In this document: one piece after another, positions 17,157-25,663 of the stretch
How positions within the stretch are numbered: the stretch's first letter is position 1
Layout: each line of letters starts with the position of its first letter
Source of the DNA: an uncultured Flavobacteriales bacterium
GTDB lineage: Bacteria; Bacteroidota; Bacteroidia; Flavobacteriales_D; Parvicellaceae
Reading direction: 5' to 3'
Assembly: GCA_943787725.1 (NCBI GenBank)
Contig: CALSNM010000003.1
Location: 1 to 64,000 of the forward strand
Length of the DNA: 64,000 nt
The notes under the pieces: model-generated
Databases searched by the model: none
What the model was told of the DNA's origin: nothing
What the model saw: the letters and a program-made list of their open reading frames with translations, nothing else
Position numbers and translations under genes: made by a program

Positions 17157-18732
17157 GAAAACTCCATTTCAATATAAGTTTGGTAGTGTTATTTGCATGT
17201 ATTCCTATCAGCGTTATTTTCGCAAAGAGGATTGGTTAATATGAATCGTGCGTTTGATTTTGAACTCGAATCAAAAATTGAACCAAAGTGATAGTAATTT
17301 TCACACTACAATAAAGCCTTATACAATCTCTAGCTTGAGTAGGGTAATATTAATATTGAAGAGAGAGGCTCTAGTTTTTTTTTAAATAAAATAATTGACA
17401 ACAGTTTTTCCAAGAAAAAGGGTTTCTTTATTGTCCCTTTAATATCGGCATTTGGAACAGCCAGTTAGAAAATAAATCAGAGCTCTTGACGGATTATGGA
17501 GCAGGGGCTTATTTAAAAGGTTTTATAGGAGAAAAGTTTACGTTCAATGGTTTTTATAGATATGCAGGAAGTAATCAACCTAGATATATAGATTCGTCTC
17601 TCTTTAGCCAAGAAGTAATCGCTTCTGTTGGACGAGCTACAAATCCTGGGGCTGAAATTTTGAATGTAAATCATTGGGAAGGCTCCTTTCTGTATGATGC
17701 GAATAAGTACTTTTCATTTTTATTGGGAAAAGGGAGGCATTTTTGGGGAGATGGGTATCGTTCGTTGCTATTGTCGGATAATGCTGCGCATATCCATATT
17801 TAAGAATCGAAAGTACATTTTGGAATGTAAAATATGTGAACTTATATTCATGGCACAATGATTTTAGAACTGGCAGTAATCGAAATAAATTTACGAGCTC
17901 TCACTTTTTAAGTTGGAATATTACCAAGGAGATTAATCTAGGTTTATTTGAAACAGTTGTTTGGCAAGGTTCCGACACCTCTGCACAATAGAGGCTTTGA
18001 GGTTAGCTATATGAACCCTGCAATTTTTTTCAGAGCTCCAGAATATGCTATGGGCTCCTCAGATAACTCGCTAATTGGGGCAAGCGTTAAGTTTAGAATT
18101 AAGAAAAAGAACGTTTTATATAGTCAAGTAATCTTTGATGAATTCTATTTAGTTGAGATGAAAGCGGGCAACAAATGGTGGGCAAATAAATATGGTGTCC
18201 AAGTTCGGAGCTAAGTCCTATGATTGCTTAGGCATAAAAAACCTTGGTGTTCAATCTGAATTTAATCTTGTTCGTCCCTTTACCTATTCTCATCAAACTT
18301 CTTTGATAAATTACGGTCATAATAATCAATCACTCGCTCACCCTGTAGGGAGCTAATTATTACGAGTTATCCAATTTTATACGATATAAAAAAGGGAAAT
18401 GGTATTTCGAAGAGCAGTTTAATTACTTGGAATACGGTCAAGATACTTCTTCAAATAACTATGGAGGAGATATGTTTAATTCTTATTTAGCCAGAGAAGT
18501 TGATGCGAACCATCCCAACAGGGATTATGGTCATACTATTGGACAAGGAGAGAAACATATAGTATTGTATAATAGTTTAAAAGCCTCTTACTTACTGATG
18601 AAGGAGACGAACTTGAGAGCATTTGCTCAGTTTGTTTATCGGGTAGATAATTATAATAGTATTAGCCAATCAACAATCCTTTTTCAACTAGGGGTATCCT
18701 CACTTATTTGGAATGAGTATAAAGACTATTGA
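17153..18732 (+). pseudogene. Second RemB/Wzi-like outer-membrane gene, broken by many stops and shifts
   Basis: The start ATG at 17153 overlaps the stop of the WecA-like gene and encodes a signal-like MRKLHFNISLVVLFACIP. Recognisable pieces in changing frames follow the same order as the intact paralogue at 14384: FHTTIKPY near 17300, FLLGKGRHFWGDGYRSLLLSDN near 17720-17780, a SYMNPAIFFRAPEYAMG segment near 18000-18050, SLAHPVG near 18330, and a last strand region to 18732. At least five frame changes or stops are needed to read it. This is denser than in the neighbours, so either true decay of a tandem duplicate or a poor-quality stretch. Confidence 0.7.
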
Positions 18733-18789
18733 TTTTCTGATTTCCCTAGGTAATTGTAATGTAAAATTTGCTATTTTTGTGCTCGATTT

Positions 18790-19682
18790 ATGTATCAAGA
18801 GGAGGCAAATATAACGGCTGAGAGAATGAGTTTTTCAAGTAAAGTTTCTGCTTATACAGCCTTGATGAAACTGCGACTAGCCTGGTTAGTTGTTTTTTCT
18901 GCAGTATTAGGCTATATGTTAGCTCCTGGAGCAATCGTTTGGATGTGACCTTCTTTCTTAGGTGCAGGTGGGTTTCTCGTAACAGGCTCTTCTAATTCGT
19001 TTAACCAAATTTGGGAAAAAGATTTGGACAAGAAAATGGACCGAACCAAAAATCGTCCGATGCCACAGGTAAGGTGAGTGTTGTTGAAGCCTTGGTTTTC
19101 TCCTCTCTAATTGGAATAGTAGGAGTTTTGTCATTGTGGCAATTAAACCCATTAAGTGCTATACTTGGGATGCTTGCTTTGGCATCATACGTCTTAATTT
19201 ATACTCCGTTAAAAACGATTACACCTCTTTCTGTTTTTGTTGGCGCTTTCCCTGGAAGTGTGCCTCCAATGTTGGGTTATGTTGCTGCATCTGGAGGCTT
19301 TGGACTAGAAGCAGGAATTTTGTTCTTAACCCAGTTTTTTTGGCAGTTTCCGCACTTTTGGGCTATTGCTTGGAAATTACACGATGATTATCAGAAAGGA
19401 GGATTTTGGATGCTACCTTCGTTAGGGGGAAGGGACAAAAAAAGTGCGTATCAAATACTTCTTTATACAGCAGCATTAATCCCAGTTGGGATGTTGCCTT
19501 GGGTAATCGACATGACAGGTATTGCGTCTGCTATTAGTGCAATTATTTTTGGAATATTAATGTGTATCCCTGCATTTAAACTCTATAAAACCTTAGATAC
19601 CAAATTTGCTAAACAATTAATGTTTGGATCATTTTTATACCTACCTCTGATGCTTATTGTTTACTTAATTGATAAAATATAA
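18790..19682 (+). CDS. cyoE: Protohaem IX farnesyltransferase, broken by a stop and a frameshift
   Basis: Makes haem O from haem B for the terminal oxidase; UbiA-type membrane enzyme. From the ATG at 18790 the N-terminus reads SAYTALMKLRLAWLVVFSAV, then an in-frame TGA at 18946-18948 (after IVWM). The same frame continues with GAGGFLVTGSSNSFNQ and the Mg-binding DKKMDRTKNRPMP. One base is missing near 19070, after which the frame starting with KVSVVEALVF runs cleanly to 19682. About 297 residues when joined, normal for the family. It opens the oxidase accessory block, with subunit III 3 bases later. Confidence 0.88.
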
Positions 19683-19685
19683 TAG

Positions 19686-20965
19686 ATGGGGAACCCTGAA
19701 GACGAACTCTCGGGAAAAGAGTTAGAAAAGCATAAACATAAAAAAGTTGTTAAAGGTATTGCTTGGTACATGGTTATTGCAAGTGTCTTGTTGTTTGCAG
19801 GATGGGTGAGTGCGTTTATCGTCAGTAAAATGGATAAAGCCTGGGTAGTTATCGACTTGCCTAAACCATTTTATATTAGTACCCTTATAATTCTATTAAG
19901 CAGCATAACGCTTTATTTAGCTTTGCGTTTTGCAAAACAGAATAAACAAGGGATGTTAAAAGGATTCTTGATTTTAACAATGCTTTTAGGTGTTTCATTC
20001 GCATATGTCCAATACAAAGGTTGGAAAAAACTGTATAGTCAGGGGAATGTTGTAACGGGTAATATATTTTATACTTATGGTGCTTACGGCACGGATTTTA
20101 TTCTCTTAAAGAATAAAGAAAAGATTGAATTTGACGGAAAAGACTACCTAATCAACGGAGAGGCCTTGTCTGAAATGGAGGTAGAGGATATAAGAGAATT
20201 TGCTTATCAAATTTGTGGGGATCGTCGCAAAGAGAAGTTGGATGACTATACAGTTAAAAATAATGATCATTACTCCTTTTTTCGACTACAACAGGATTCA
20301 TTACAAGAAGGAGTAGTTGAATTTAAGGAGAAAAAAGCATATGTTAACGGAGAAGTTTTTCTAGCTGCTGCTCAAAAAGATTTATTTAGGTTTGCGTTTG
20401 GAGTTTACAATCAAACCCCTCTTTTTGCATTGAAAGGAGAGTATGGAAAAGATTTTGCAATTCGTTTAAATAATGAAACGTTAGAATATGAAAATAACAA
20501 GTTATTTTTCCCGGCAAAAGACTTAACGGAAAGTGAGGTGCTAAACATCAATAAAAAGGTGTTTGAAGGAGGACAGGAGTATGAAATTAAAAAAGGTAAA
20601 ATTTATGTTAAAGGAAACTTGTTGATTCAGATAACTTTCGAAACATATGTTCAATTAAAGAAGGAATTGAGGTTCATTATAAAAATGGTAAATGGACGAG
20701 GTTAAGAGAAGAATTAAATACAGCTCAAAACAATGAGCTGAGGCAAGCCGGAAATATTGCAAGCTCCTATATTTACGTGTTCACTGGGATGCATGTTTTG
20801 CATGTGTTAATTGCTTTAATCTTATTATCTGTAATAATTAAGAGGTCTTTTAAAGGACGTTATTCTGAAAAAAATCAATTGGGGATTCAAGCAACGAGCA
20901 TAATTTGGCATTTTTTAGGTGCATTATGGCTTTCATTATTCCTATTATTACAATTTTTTCATTAA
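19686..20965 (+). CDS. Cytochrome c oxidase subunit III-like protein with a large repeat insertion, one frameshift
   Basis: About 426 residues when joined. Three N-terminal helices (near residues 25-48, 60-80 and 89-106) and two C-terminal helices, with GMHVLHVLIALILL and WHFLGALWLSLFLLLQFFH, are those of a five-helix subunit III. Between helix three and four lies a soluble stretch of about 270 residues with at least three or four similar units (IEFDGKDYLINGEALSE, VEFKEKKAYVNGEVFL, LEYENNKLFFPAKDL, YEIKKGKIYVKGN). The frame shifts near 20665-20700, from EVHYKNGKWTRL onwards. Ordinary proteins of this type have about 190-200 residues. The insertion probably faces the periplasm. Confidence 0.75.
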
Positions 20966-20993
20966 ACTTGCGGTAGCAAAAAAACAATCAGAA

Positions 20994-21820
20994 ATGGCAG
21001 GACATTCAGAAAAAGTAGATTCAGCAACTCTTTGGGGAGGGGAGGCTCTCCATTTAGACTTAGTTACGGAAAACAGTGGATGTGGTTTTTCCTTGTCTCA
21101 GATGCATTAACTTTTGGAGGGTTATTATGTACTTATGGTTATTTCCGTCACCAATATGGTGATTGGCCAATTGGAGAAGAAGTTTTTAACGCAATGCCAT
21201 TTTTAGGCAATGGGTTCCCATTATTGTATGTGGCATTGATGACATTTATCTTAATTGTAAGTTCTGTTACCATGGTTCTTGCTGTGGAGGCAGGGCATAG
21301 ATTAGATAAGAAGGGAGTTATTAAATGGCTGACGCTTACCGTAATTGGAGGTGCCTTTTTTGTTGGTTCTCAAGCTTGGGAATGGTATCACTTTATTCAC
21401 GGTTCTCATTACGGAGTTATATTAACACCAGAACTAATGAATGATGGATGGGCTACTATTCGAGATGTTGCCGGTGGTGGTTTCTCACTTGATTATGGCC
21501 ACGGACAAATGATTACAGATCCCGCTTTGGTCTCTCAATATATGGCAGAACCTTTAGGAGCTATTCAAGGGGCCAATATGATTGAAAATGAATATGCGCC
21601 AATGATTCCGCAATTTGGAAATTTATTTTTCTTTATTACTGGATTCCACGGATTTCACGTTCTCTCAGGGGTTGTTATTAATCTAATAATTTTAATTAAC
21701 GTTAAAAAAGGAGTTTACGACGAGAGAGGTCATTTTGAAATGGTAGAAAAAGTTGGATTGTATTGGCACTTTGTAGATTTAGTATGGGTGTTTGTATTTA
21801 CATTCTTCTATTTGGTATAA
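20994..21820 (+). CDS. Cytochrome c oxidase subunit III, one frameshift near the start
   Basis: Core oxidase subunit III. The ATG at 20994 begins MAGHSEKVDSATLWGGG. A one-base shift in the G-rich run 21035-21048 moves to the frame with SPFRLSYGKQWMWFFLVSDALTF, the standard family start. Helix motifs include GSQAWEWYHFIH, FITGFHGFHVLSGVV and YWHFVDLVWVFVFTFFYLV. About 275 residues. It follows the insertion-bearing paralogue by 28 bases, giving two tandem subunit III genes as usual in Flavobacteriia. Confidence 0.93.
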
Positions 21821-21840
21821 TTATTTAATCTTTTAAAGAT

Positions 21841-22224
21841 ATGTTAAGAGACGATTTAGATTTAGACAAGGAATACGCATTAAGTGCCAATCATGATGAA
21901 GAGCATGGTAAGGCGCTTAGGAAAAAGATTTGGAAGGTAACAGCAATACTTACTGCCATTACAATTGTGGAAGTGATTACAGGGGGCTCGATTAAACAGT
22001 ATTATGAAGGAGTTCCAAATTCATCTTGGTGGATCATTAAATGGGCATTTATTTTTCTTACATTGGTAAAAGCGGGATATATTGTCCTTTCATTTATGCA
22101 CTTAGGAGATGAACGTAAAAACTTTAGATACATGATTTTAGGACCTTATATTCTATTTATTCTTTACCTAATTTTTCACTTATTCACAGAAGCTACTTAT
22201 TGGGGTGAAATTATTCATCAATAA
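21841..22224 (+). CDS. Cytochrome c oxidase subunit IV family protein
   Basis: 127 residues, small membrane subunit of the terminal oxidase. An N-terminal charged segment (HDEEHGKALRKKIWKV) precedes three hydrophobic helices. Between them are WWIIKWAFIFLTLVKAGYI and LSFMHLGDERKNFRYMI, a signature of the bacterial subunit IV (CyoD/COX4_pro) family. It lies 20 bases after subunit III and 11 before the first SCO gene. Confidence 0.88.
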   Translation: MLRDDLDLDKEYALSANHDEEHGKALRKKIWKVTAILTAITIVEVITGGSIKQYYEGVPNSSWWIIKWAFIFLTLVKAGYIVLSFMHLGDERKNFRYMILGPYILFILYLIFHLFTEATYWGEIIHQ

Positions 22225-22235
22225 ATGATCATTCA

Positions 22236-22943
22236 ATGAATAAGAATAAGATTTTGAAATTTTTAATTTTAGCCGGAATATTCTTACTTCCGGCTTTTTT
22301 TATTGTAATTCTTAAACAAGGCACACCTTCTTTTTCGGAACTCCCATATTTTGGGGAACACGAAATCGTGCAAAAAGAAATAGGAGGTGAACTAGTGAAT
22401 GACACGATTCATTACAAAGTCGATACATTTTCGTTTACAGATGTGGATAACAATATTATTACCGAGAGAGATTTGGATGATAAAATACTCATCGTAAATT
22501 TTATTTCAGGTAAATGCCCCAACGATAGTCTTAATGTTTGTCCGATTAATTTTATGGAGTTCAAGAGATATGTTTATGATGATTTTGTAAATGACATTGA
22601 TTTTGATGATGTCAGAATACTATCGCACATGGTAAATAGTAATGATACCGTTGCAGACATGCACTTAATGTATAAGCATCATGAAATAAAGGGAGATAAA
22701 TGGATTTTTGTAAAAGGCATGGAAAATGCCTTTTTCGACATGGAGTTAGGTAAAGGAAATCCTTGGGAAAAAAAGATACATTTTACGGAAATGAAAGAGA
22801 AGCTTATATGATTACCTTATTATTGGATAAAGATAGGCACATTAGAGGGAAATATGTAACTGCTCTTAAGTCCTGATATAACGAGGATTACGAAGGAAAT
22901 TGTACTTTTGTTAAGAGAAGAATATTTAAAAAAGAATGATTAA
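22236..22943 (+). CDS. SCO1/SenC-like protein with altered metal site, two frameshifts
   Basis: About 235 residues if joined. The N-terminal helix KFLILAGIFLLPAFFIVIL anchors a thioredoxin-like domain. The cysteine loop reads GKCPNDSLNVCP, so Cys94 and Cys102 are seven residues apart instead of three as in normal SCO (CPxxCP). The frame breaks near 22768 and again near 22875; the rejoined C-terminus reads REAYMITLLLDKDRHIRGKY and then DITRITKEIVLLLREEYLKK. In the aligned downstream SCO, FLHSDKFILID carries the copper-binding His, which is missing here. Probably a thiol-redox partner, not a classical copper donor. Confidence 0.72.
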
Positions 22944-23546
22944 AGGATTGTTATATACTCTATTAATTTCACTGTTTTTCATTTCCTGCAAAGAAGAGGA
23001 TAAATTACCTATTTGGGGGCAAAAGGAATTTATCGAAGGAATTGATACGGACACGATTTATCATACTGTTTCTTATTGGAACTTTACCAATCAAGACGGT
23101 AAATTAATTTCCAAAGAAGATTATGAAGGGAAAGTATATGTAGCAAATTTCTTTTTTACCAGATGTCCGGTATTTGTCCTGTATTGACGAAAAACATCAC
23201 GAAAGTTCAGGCAGCAACCAAAGAACTGAATATTTCATTTCTAACACATACCGTAGATCCAAAAACGGACACTGTAGGAAGGCTGAAGTGGTATTGTGAA
23301 AACAAAAAAATTGATAATTCTAATTGGAATTTTGTAACGGGAGATCAAAAGTCGATTTATGAAATGGGGGTATTAAGCTATCTTGTACCAAATTCTGAAG
23401 ATGCTTTAGCCCCAGGAGGATTCTTGCATTCAGATAAATTCATTTTAATTGATACTAAATCAAGAATAAGAGGAATGTACAGCGGAACAGATAGTACAGA
23501 GGTAGAGCGATTAATAGTAGATGTTAGAAAATTGACACAGGAGTAA
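22936..23546 (+). CDS. SCO1/SenC copper chaperone-like lipoprotein, one frameshift
   Basis: Delivers copper to the CuA site of cytochrome oxidase or keeps its cysteines reduced. The signal peptide ends in a lipobox-like FFISC near residue 18. The copper motif FTRCPGICP is interrupted by a missing base at about 23166, near residue 78; after it the frame continues cleanly to LTQE. The conserved ligand His is in GGFLHSDKFILID. About 203 residues. The first bases overlap the end of the previous SCO-like gene (ATGATTAA), supporting one transcript. Confidence 0.9.
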
Positions 23547-23594
23547 CTATATTTATTTTAAACCTAAACCACTTATAATAAGCAAATTAAAGAT

Positions 23595-24140
23595 ATGAAT
23601 TTACCCGAACCTTCACTCACCAAAAACGATAAATTGGCCAAACGATTAATTTGGTCGGTCTCCATTGTTGTATTCGCTGTTGTTGTGCTGTTGCATGAAC
23701 TCAAGATTAAGATAGATCTTGGATTCGACGTGCATATTTTTGCTAAAATTAATGCAATTATTAATGGCACAGTAGCTGTTCTTTTAGTTCTCGGAATTTA
23801 TTTTGTTAAATCTAAAAGGTATGTTCTTCACAAAAAGACAATGAATCTGGCAATTATACTTTCATTGCTATTTCTCCTGTCTTATATAGCACATCATATT
23901 TTAGCAGATAGCGCCTCATTTGGGAAGGACGGTGCCGTTATGTATCTTTATTATATAATTTTAATTTCTCATATATTATTAGCTGGACTCTCTTTGCCTT
24001 TTATTTTATTTACTGCATACAGAGCATCTATTTCTGAATTTCCAGCCCATAAAAGAATGGCAAAATATGTTTTCCCTGTTTGGCTGTATGTGGCTGTTAC
24101 GGGAGTTATTGTTTATTTAATGATCTCTCCTTATTATTAG
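23595..24140 (+). CDS. DUF420 membrane protein of the oxidase cluster
   Basis: 181 residues with five hydrophobic helices and several in-membrane histidines (SYIAHHILAD, LISHILLAGLSLP and PAHKRMAKYVFPVWLYVAVTGVIVYLM). This is the DUF420 family, regularly found in cytochrome c oxidase operons of Bacteroidota and Bacillota. The role is unproven; assembly or haem/copper handling is inferred from context and the histidines. Starts 48 bases after SCO. Confidence 0.88.
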   Translation: MNLPEPSLTKNDKLAKRLIWSVSIVVFAVVVLLHELKIKIDLGFDVHIFAKINAIINGTVAVLLVLGIYFVKSKRYVLHKKTMNLAIILSLLFLLSYIAHHILADSASFGKDGAVMYLYYIILISHILLAGLSLPFILFTAYRASISEFPAHKRMAKYVFPVWLYVAVTGVIVYLMISPYY

Positions 24141-24162
24141 ATCTTTTCATTTATCTTTGTAC

Positions 24163-24399
24163 ATGTTTCGAAAGTTCTTCATACTAGTTGTTTTATTGTG
24201 TGTTCAGGTAGTTTCGTTTGCTCAAGGTTGTTCTACATGTCGCGCTCAAATTGAATCTAGTCAGAAAGCAGACCTGAGTGTTGGGCAAGGCTTAAACTTG
24301 GGAATTATTTTCTTAATGATTGTTCCTTATATTATTTTATTTCTTTTGTTCAGAAAAAAAATAAAGTCGTTTTTTAAAGACTTTAGAGCTTTACAATAA
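24163..24399 (+). CDS. Small exported/membrane protein ending the oxidase block
   Basis: 78 residues from the ATG at 24163; an upstream TTG two codons earlier is less likely. Signal-like helix MFRKFFILVVLLCVQVVSFAQ, a short periplasmic part with GCSTCRAQIESS (a CxxC pair), and a second helix GLNLGIIFLMIVPYIILFLLF followed by basic residues. I do not recognise a named family, but similar short proteins follow DUF420 in Bacteroidota oxidase clusters. The CxxC suggests thiol or metal contact. A -7-like TATCTTTG overlaps the leader at 24153-24160. Confidence 0.65.
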   Translation: MFRKFFILVVLLCVQVVSFAQGCSTCRAQIESSQKADLSVGQGLNLGIIFLMIVPYIILFLLFRKKIKSFFKDFRALQ

Positions 24400-24417
24400 G
24401 AATCTTTCTATCAAGGG

Positions 24418-24449
24418 TTTGTTAATCATAAACCTATCATTTATCTTTG
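24418..24449 (+). promoter_or_regulatory. Strong Bacteroidota promoter for the metH leader
   Basis: TTTG at 24418-24421 and TATCTTTG at 24442-24449 are separated by exactly 20 bases, an exact match to the TTTG-N20-TAnnTTTG consensus. Transcription should start near 24455-24457, about ten bases before the riboswitch. Confidence 0.8.
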
Positions 24450-24466
24450 CAGCAGTTCTTTATTAA

Positions 24467-24586
24467 CTTATCAAGAAAGGTGGAGGGAAAGGCCCTTTGA
24501 TACCTTGGCAACCTTCCGACTCGTAGCTATCGGGAGTATCGGAAAAGGTGCCAATTCCATTCTAAATATACTTAGAATTAGATGAG
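24467..24586 (+). promoter_or_regulatory. SAM-I (S-box) riboswitch controlling metH
   Basis: Binds S-adenosylmethionine and lowers expression of methionine synthesis genes. All S-box landmarks are in order. P1 pairs CTTATC (24467-24472) with GATGAG (24581-24586). AAGGTGGAGGGA is followed by GGCCC and TGATACC, then TTGGCAACC, and AAGGTGCCAATTCC at 24544-24557. A variable stem (CATTCTAAATATACTTAGAATTAG) is P4-like. It sits between the promoter at 24418 and a terminator just before metH, the normal position for a transcription-attenuating S-box. Confidence 0.95.
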
Positions 24587-24614
24587 TCGAAGAAAATTTG
24601 TAGAAGTCTCTATT

Positions 24615-24657
24615 AAATCTCTTTCGACTAAAATGTTGATAGAGATTTTTGTTTTTT
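24615..24657 (+). terminator. Riboswitch-controlled intrinsic terminator before metH
   Basis: AAATCTCT (24615-24622) pairs with AGAGATTT (24641-24648), extended by TCGAC/GTTGA around one T-T mismatch, then TTTGTTTTTT. The segment TCTTTCGACT (24619-24628) can instead pair with AGTCGAAGA (24585-24593) directly after P1, giving a plausible antiterminator when SAM is absent. Confidence 0.85.
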
Positions 24658-24662
24658 AGACT

Positions 24663-25663
24663 ATGGCAAATATTAGAGAGATATTAAAAGAAAGAATACT
24701 AGTTTTGGATGGTGCAATGGGGACAATGATCCAGCGCCACAAACTAGAAGAAGAAGATTTCCGAAAAGGATGGTTTGAAGATCATGAATCGCCATTAAAA
24801 GGAAACAATGATTTGTTGTCCTTAACTCGTCCAGAGATTATCAAAGAAATACATGCGCAATACTATTCTGCAGGGGCTGATATAGTCGAAACAAATACAT
24901 TTAGTGGAACTACCATTGCGCAAGCAGATTATAACCTTGAAAAATATGTTTACGACATTAATTTTGAAAGTGCCAAGATAGCAAGAGAAGTTGCGGTAGA
25001 GTTTACTCTAAAAGAGCCAAATAAACCGCGATTTGTTGCTGGTTCAATAGGTCCAACCAACAGAACAGCTTCAATTTCTCCTGATGTAAATGATCCAGGA
25101 TACAGAAATACATCTTTTGATGAGCTTGTTGTTGCTTATGTGCAGCAAGTAAAAGCACTTATGGAAGGTGGAGTAGATATTTTACTGGTTGAAACAGTCT
25201 TTGACACGTTGAATGCTAAAGCTGCATTATTCGCAATTATGAAAGCTTTTGATGAGCTCGGAAAAGAATTACCTATCATGGTTTCAGGAACAATTACTGA
25301 TGCAAGTGGTCGAACGCTAACGGGACAAACTACAGAATCGTTTATGATCTCGATGTCGCATATGCCCTTGTTAAGTATCGGACTAAATTGTGCTTTAGGA
25401 GCGAGGGAGATGAAGCAGTATTTACACGTTCTATCGGATAAAAGTAAATTTTTAGTCAGTGCCCATCCAAATGCTGGGTTACCGAATGAATTTGGAGAAT
25501 ATGATGAAACCCCTGAAATAATGGGGAACAAATTGAAGAGTTCCTAGAAGAGGGCTTGATAAACATCATAGGTGGATGCTGCGGAACGACACCTGACCAT
25601 ATTAAGGTAATGGCTGAATTAGCCTTGAAACATTCTCCAAGAGAATTAAAAATAGTTGTATAA
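24663..25663 (+). CDS. metH: Methionine synthase, homocysteine-binding subunit (split MetH part 1), one frameshift
   Basis: Homocysteine S-methyltransferase domain of cobalamin-dependent methionine synthase. The start [22 protein letters not shown] is typical. The first zinc ligand lies in LNCALG near residue 243, and the Cys pair [10 protein letters not shown] lies after the break. The frame shifts near 25524-25533 (homopolymer-rich GGGGAACAAA): one frame ends KLKSS, the other continues [20 protein letters not shown] to TAA at 25661-25663. That TAA overlaps the ATG of part 2 by one base. About 333 residues. Controlled by the S-box upstream. Confidence 0.95.

Noticed and set aside
18940-18952. 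Selenocysteine or recoded TGA in cyoE
   Set aside because: No SECIS-like reason, no Cys at that site in the family, and error is common in this region.
23573-23770. Minus-strand frame across the DUF420 start
   Set aside because: Antisense shadow; DUF420 is clear on the plus strand.
25520-25550. MetH part 1 as a shorter functional protein ending KLKSS
   Set aside because: It would lose the essential zinc cysteines GGCC that follow in the next frame.
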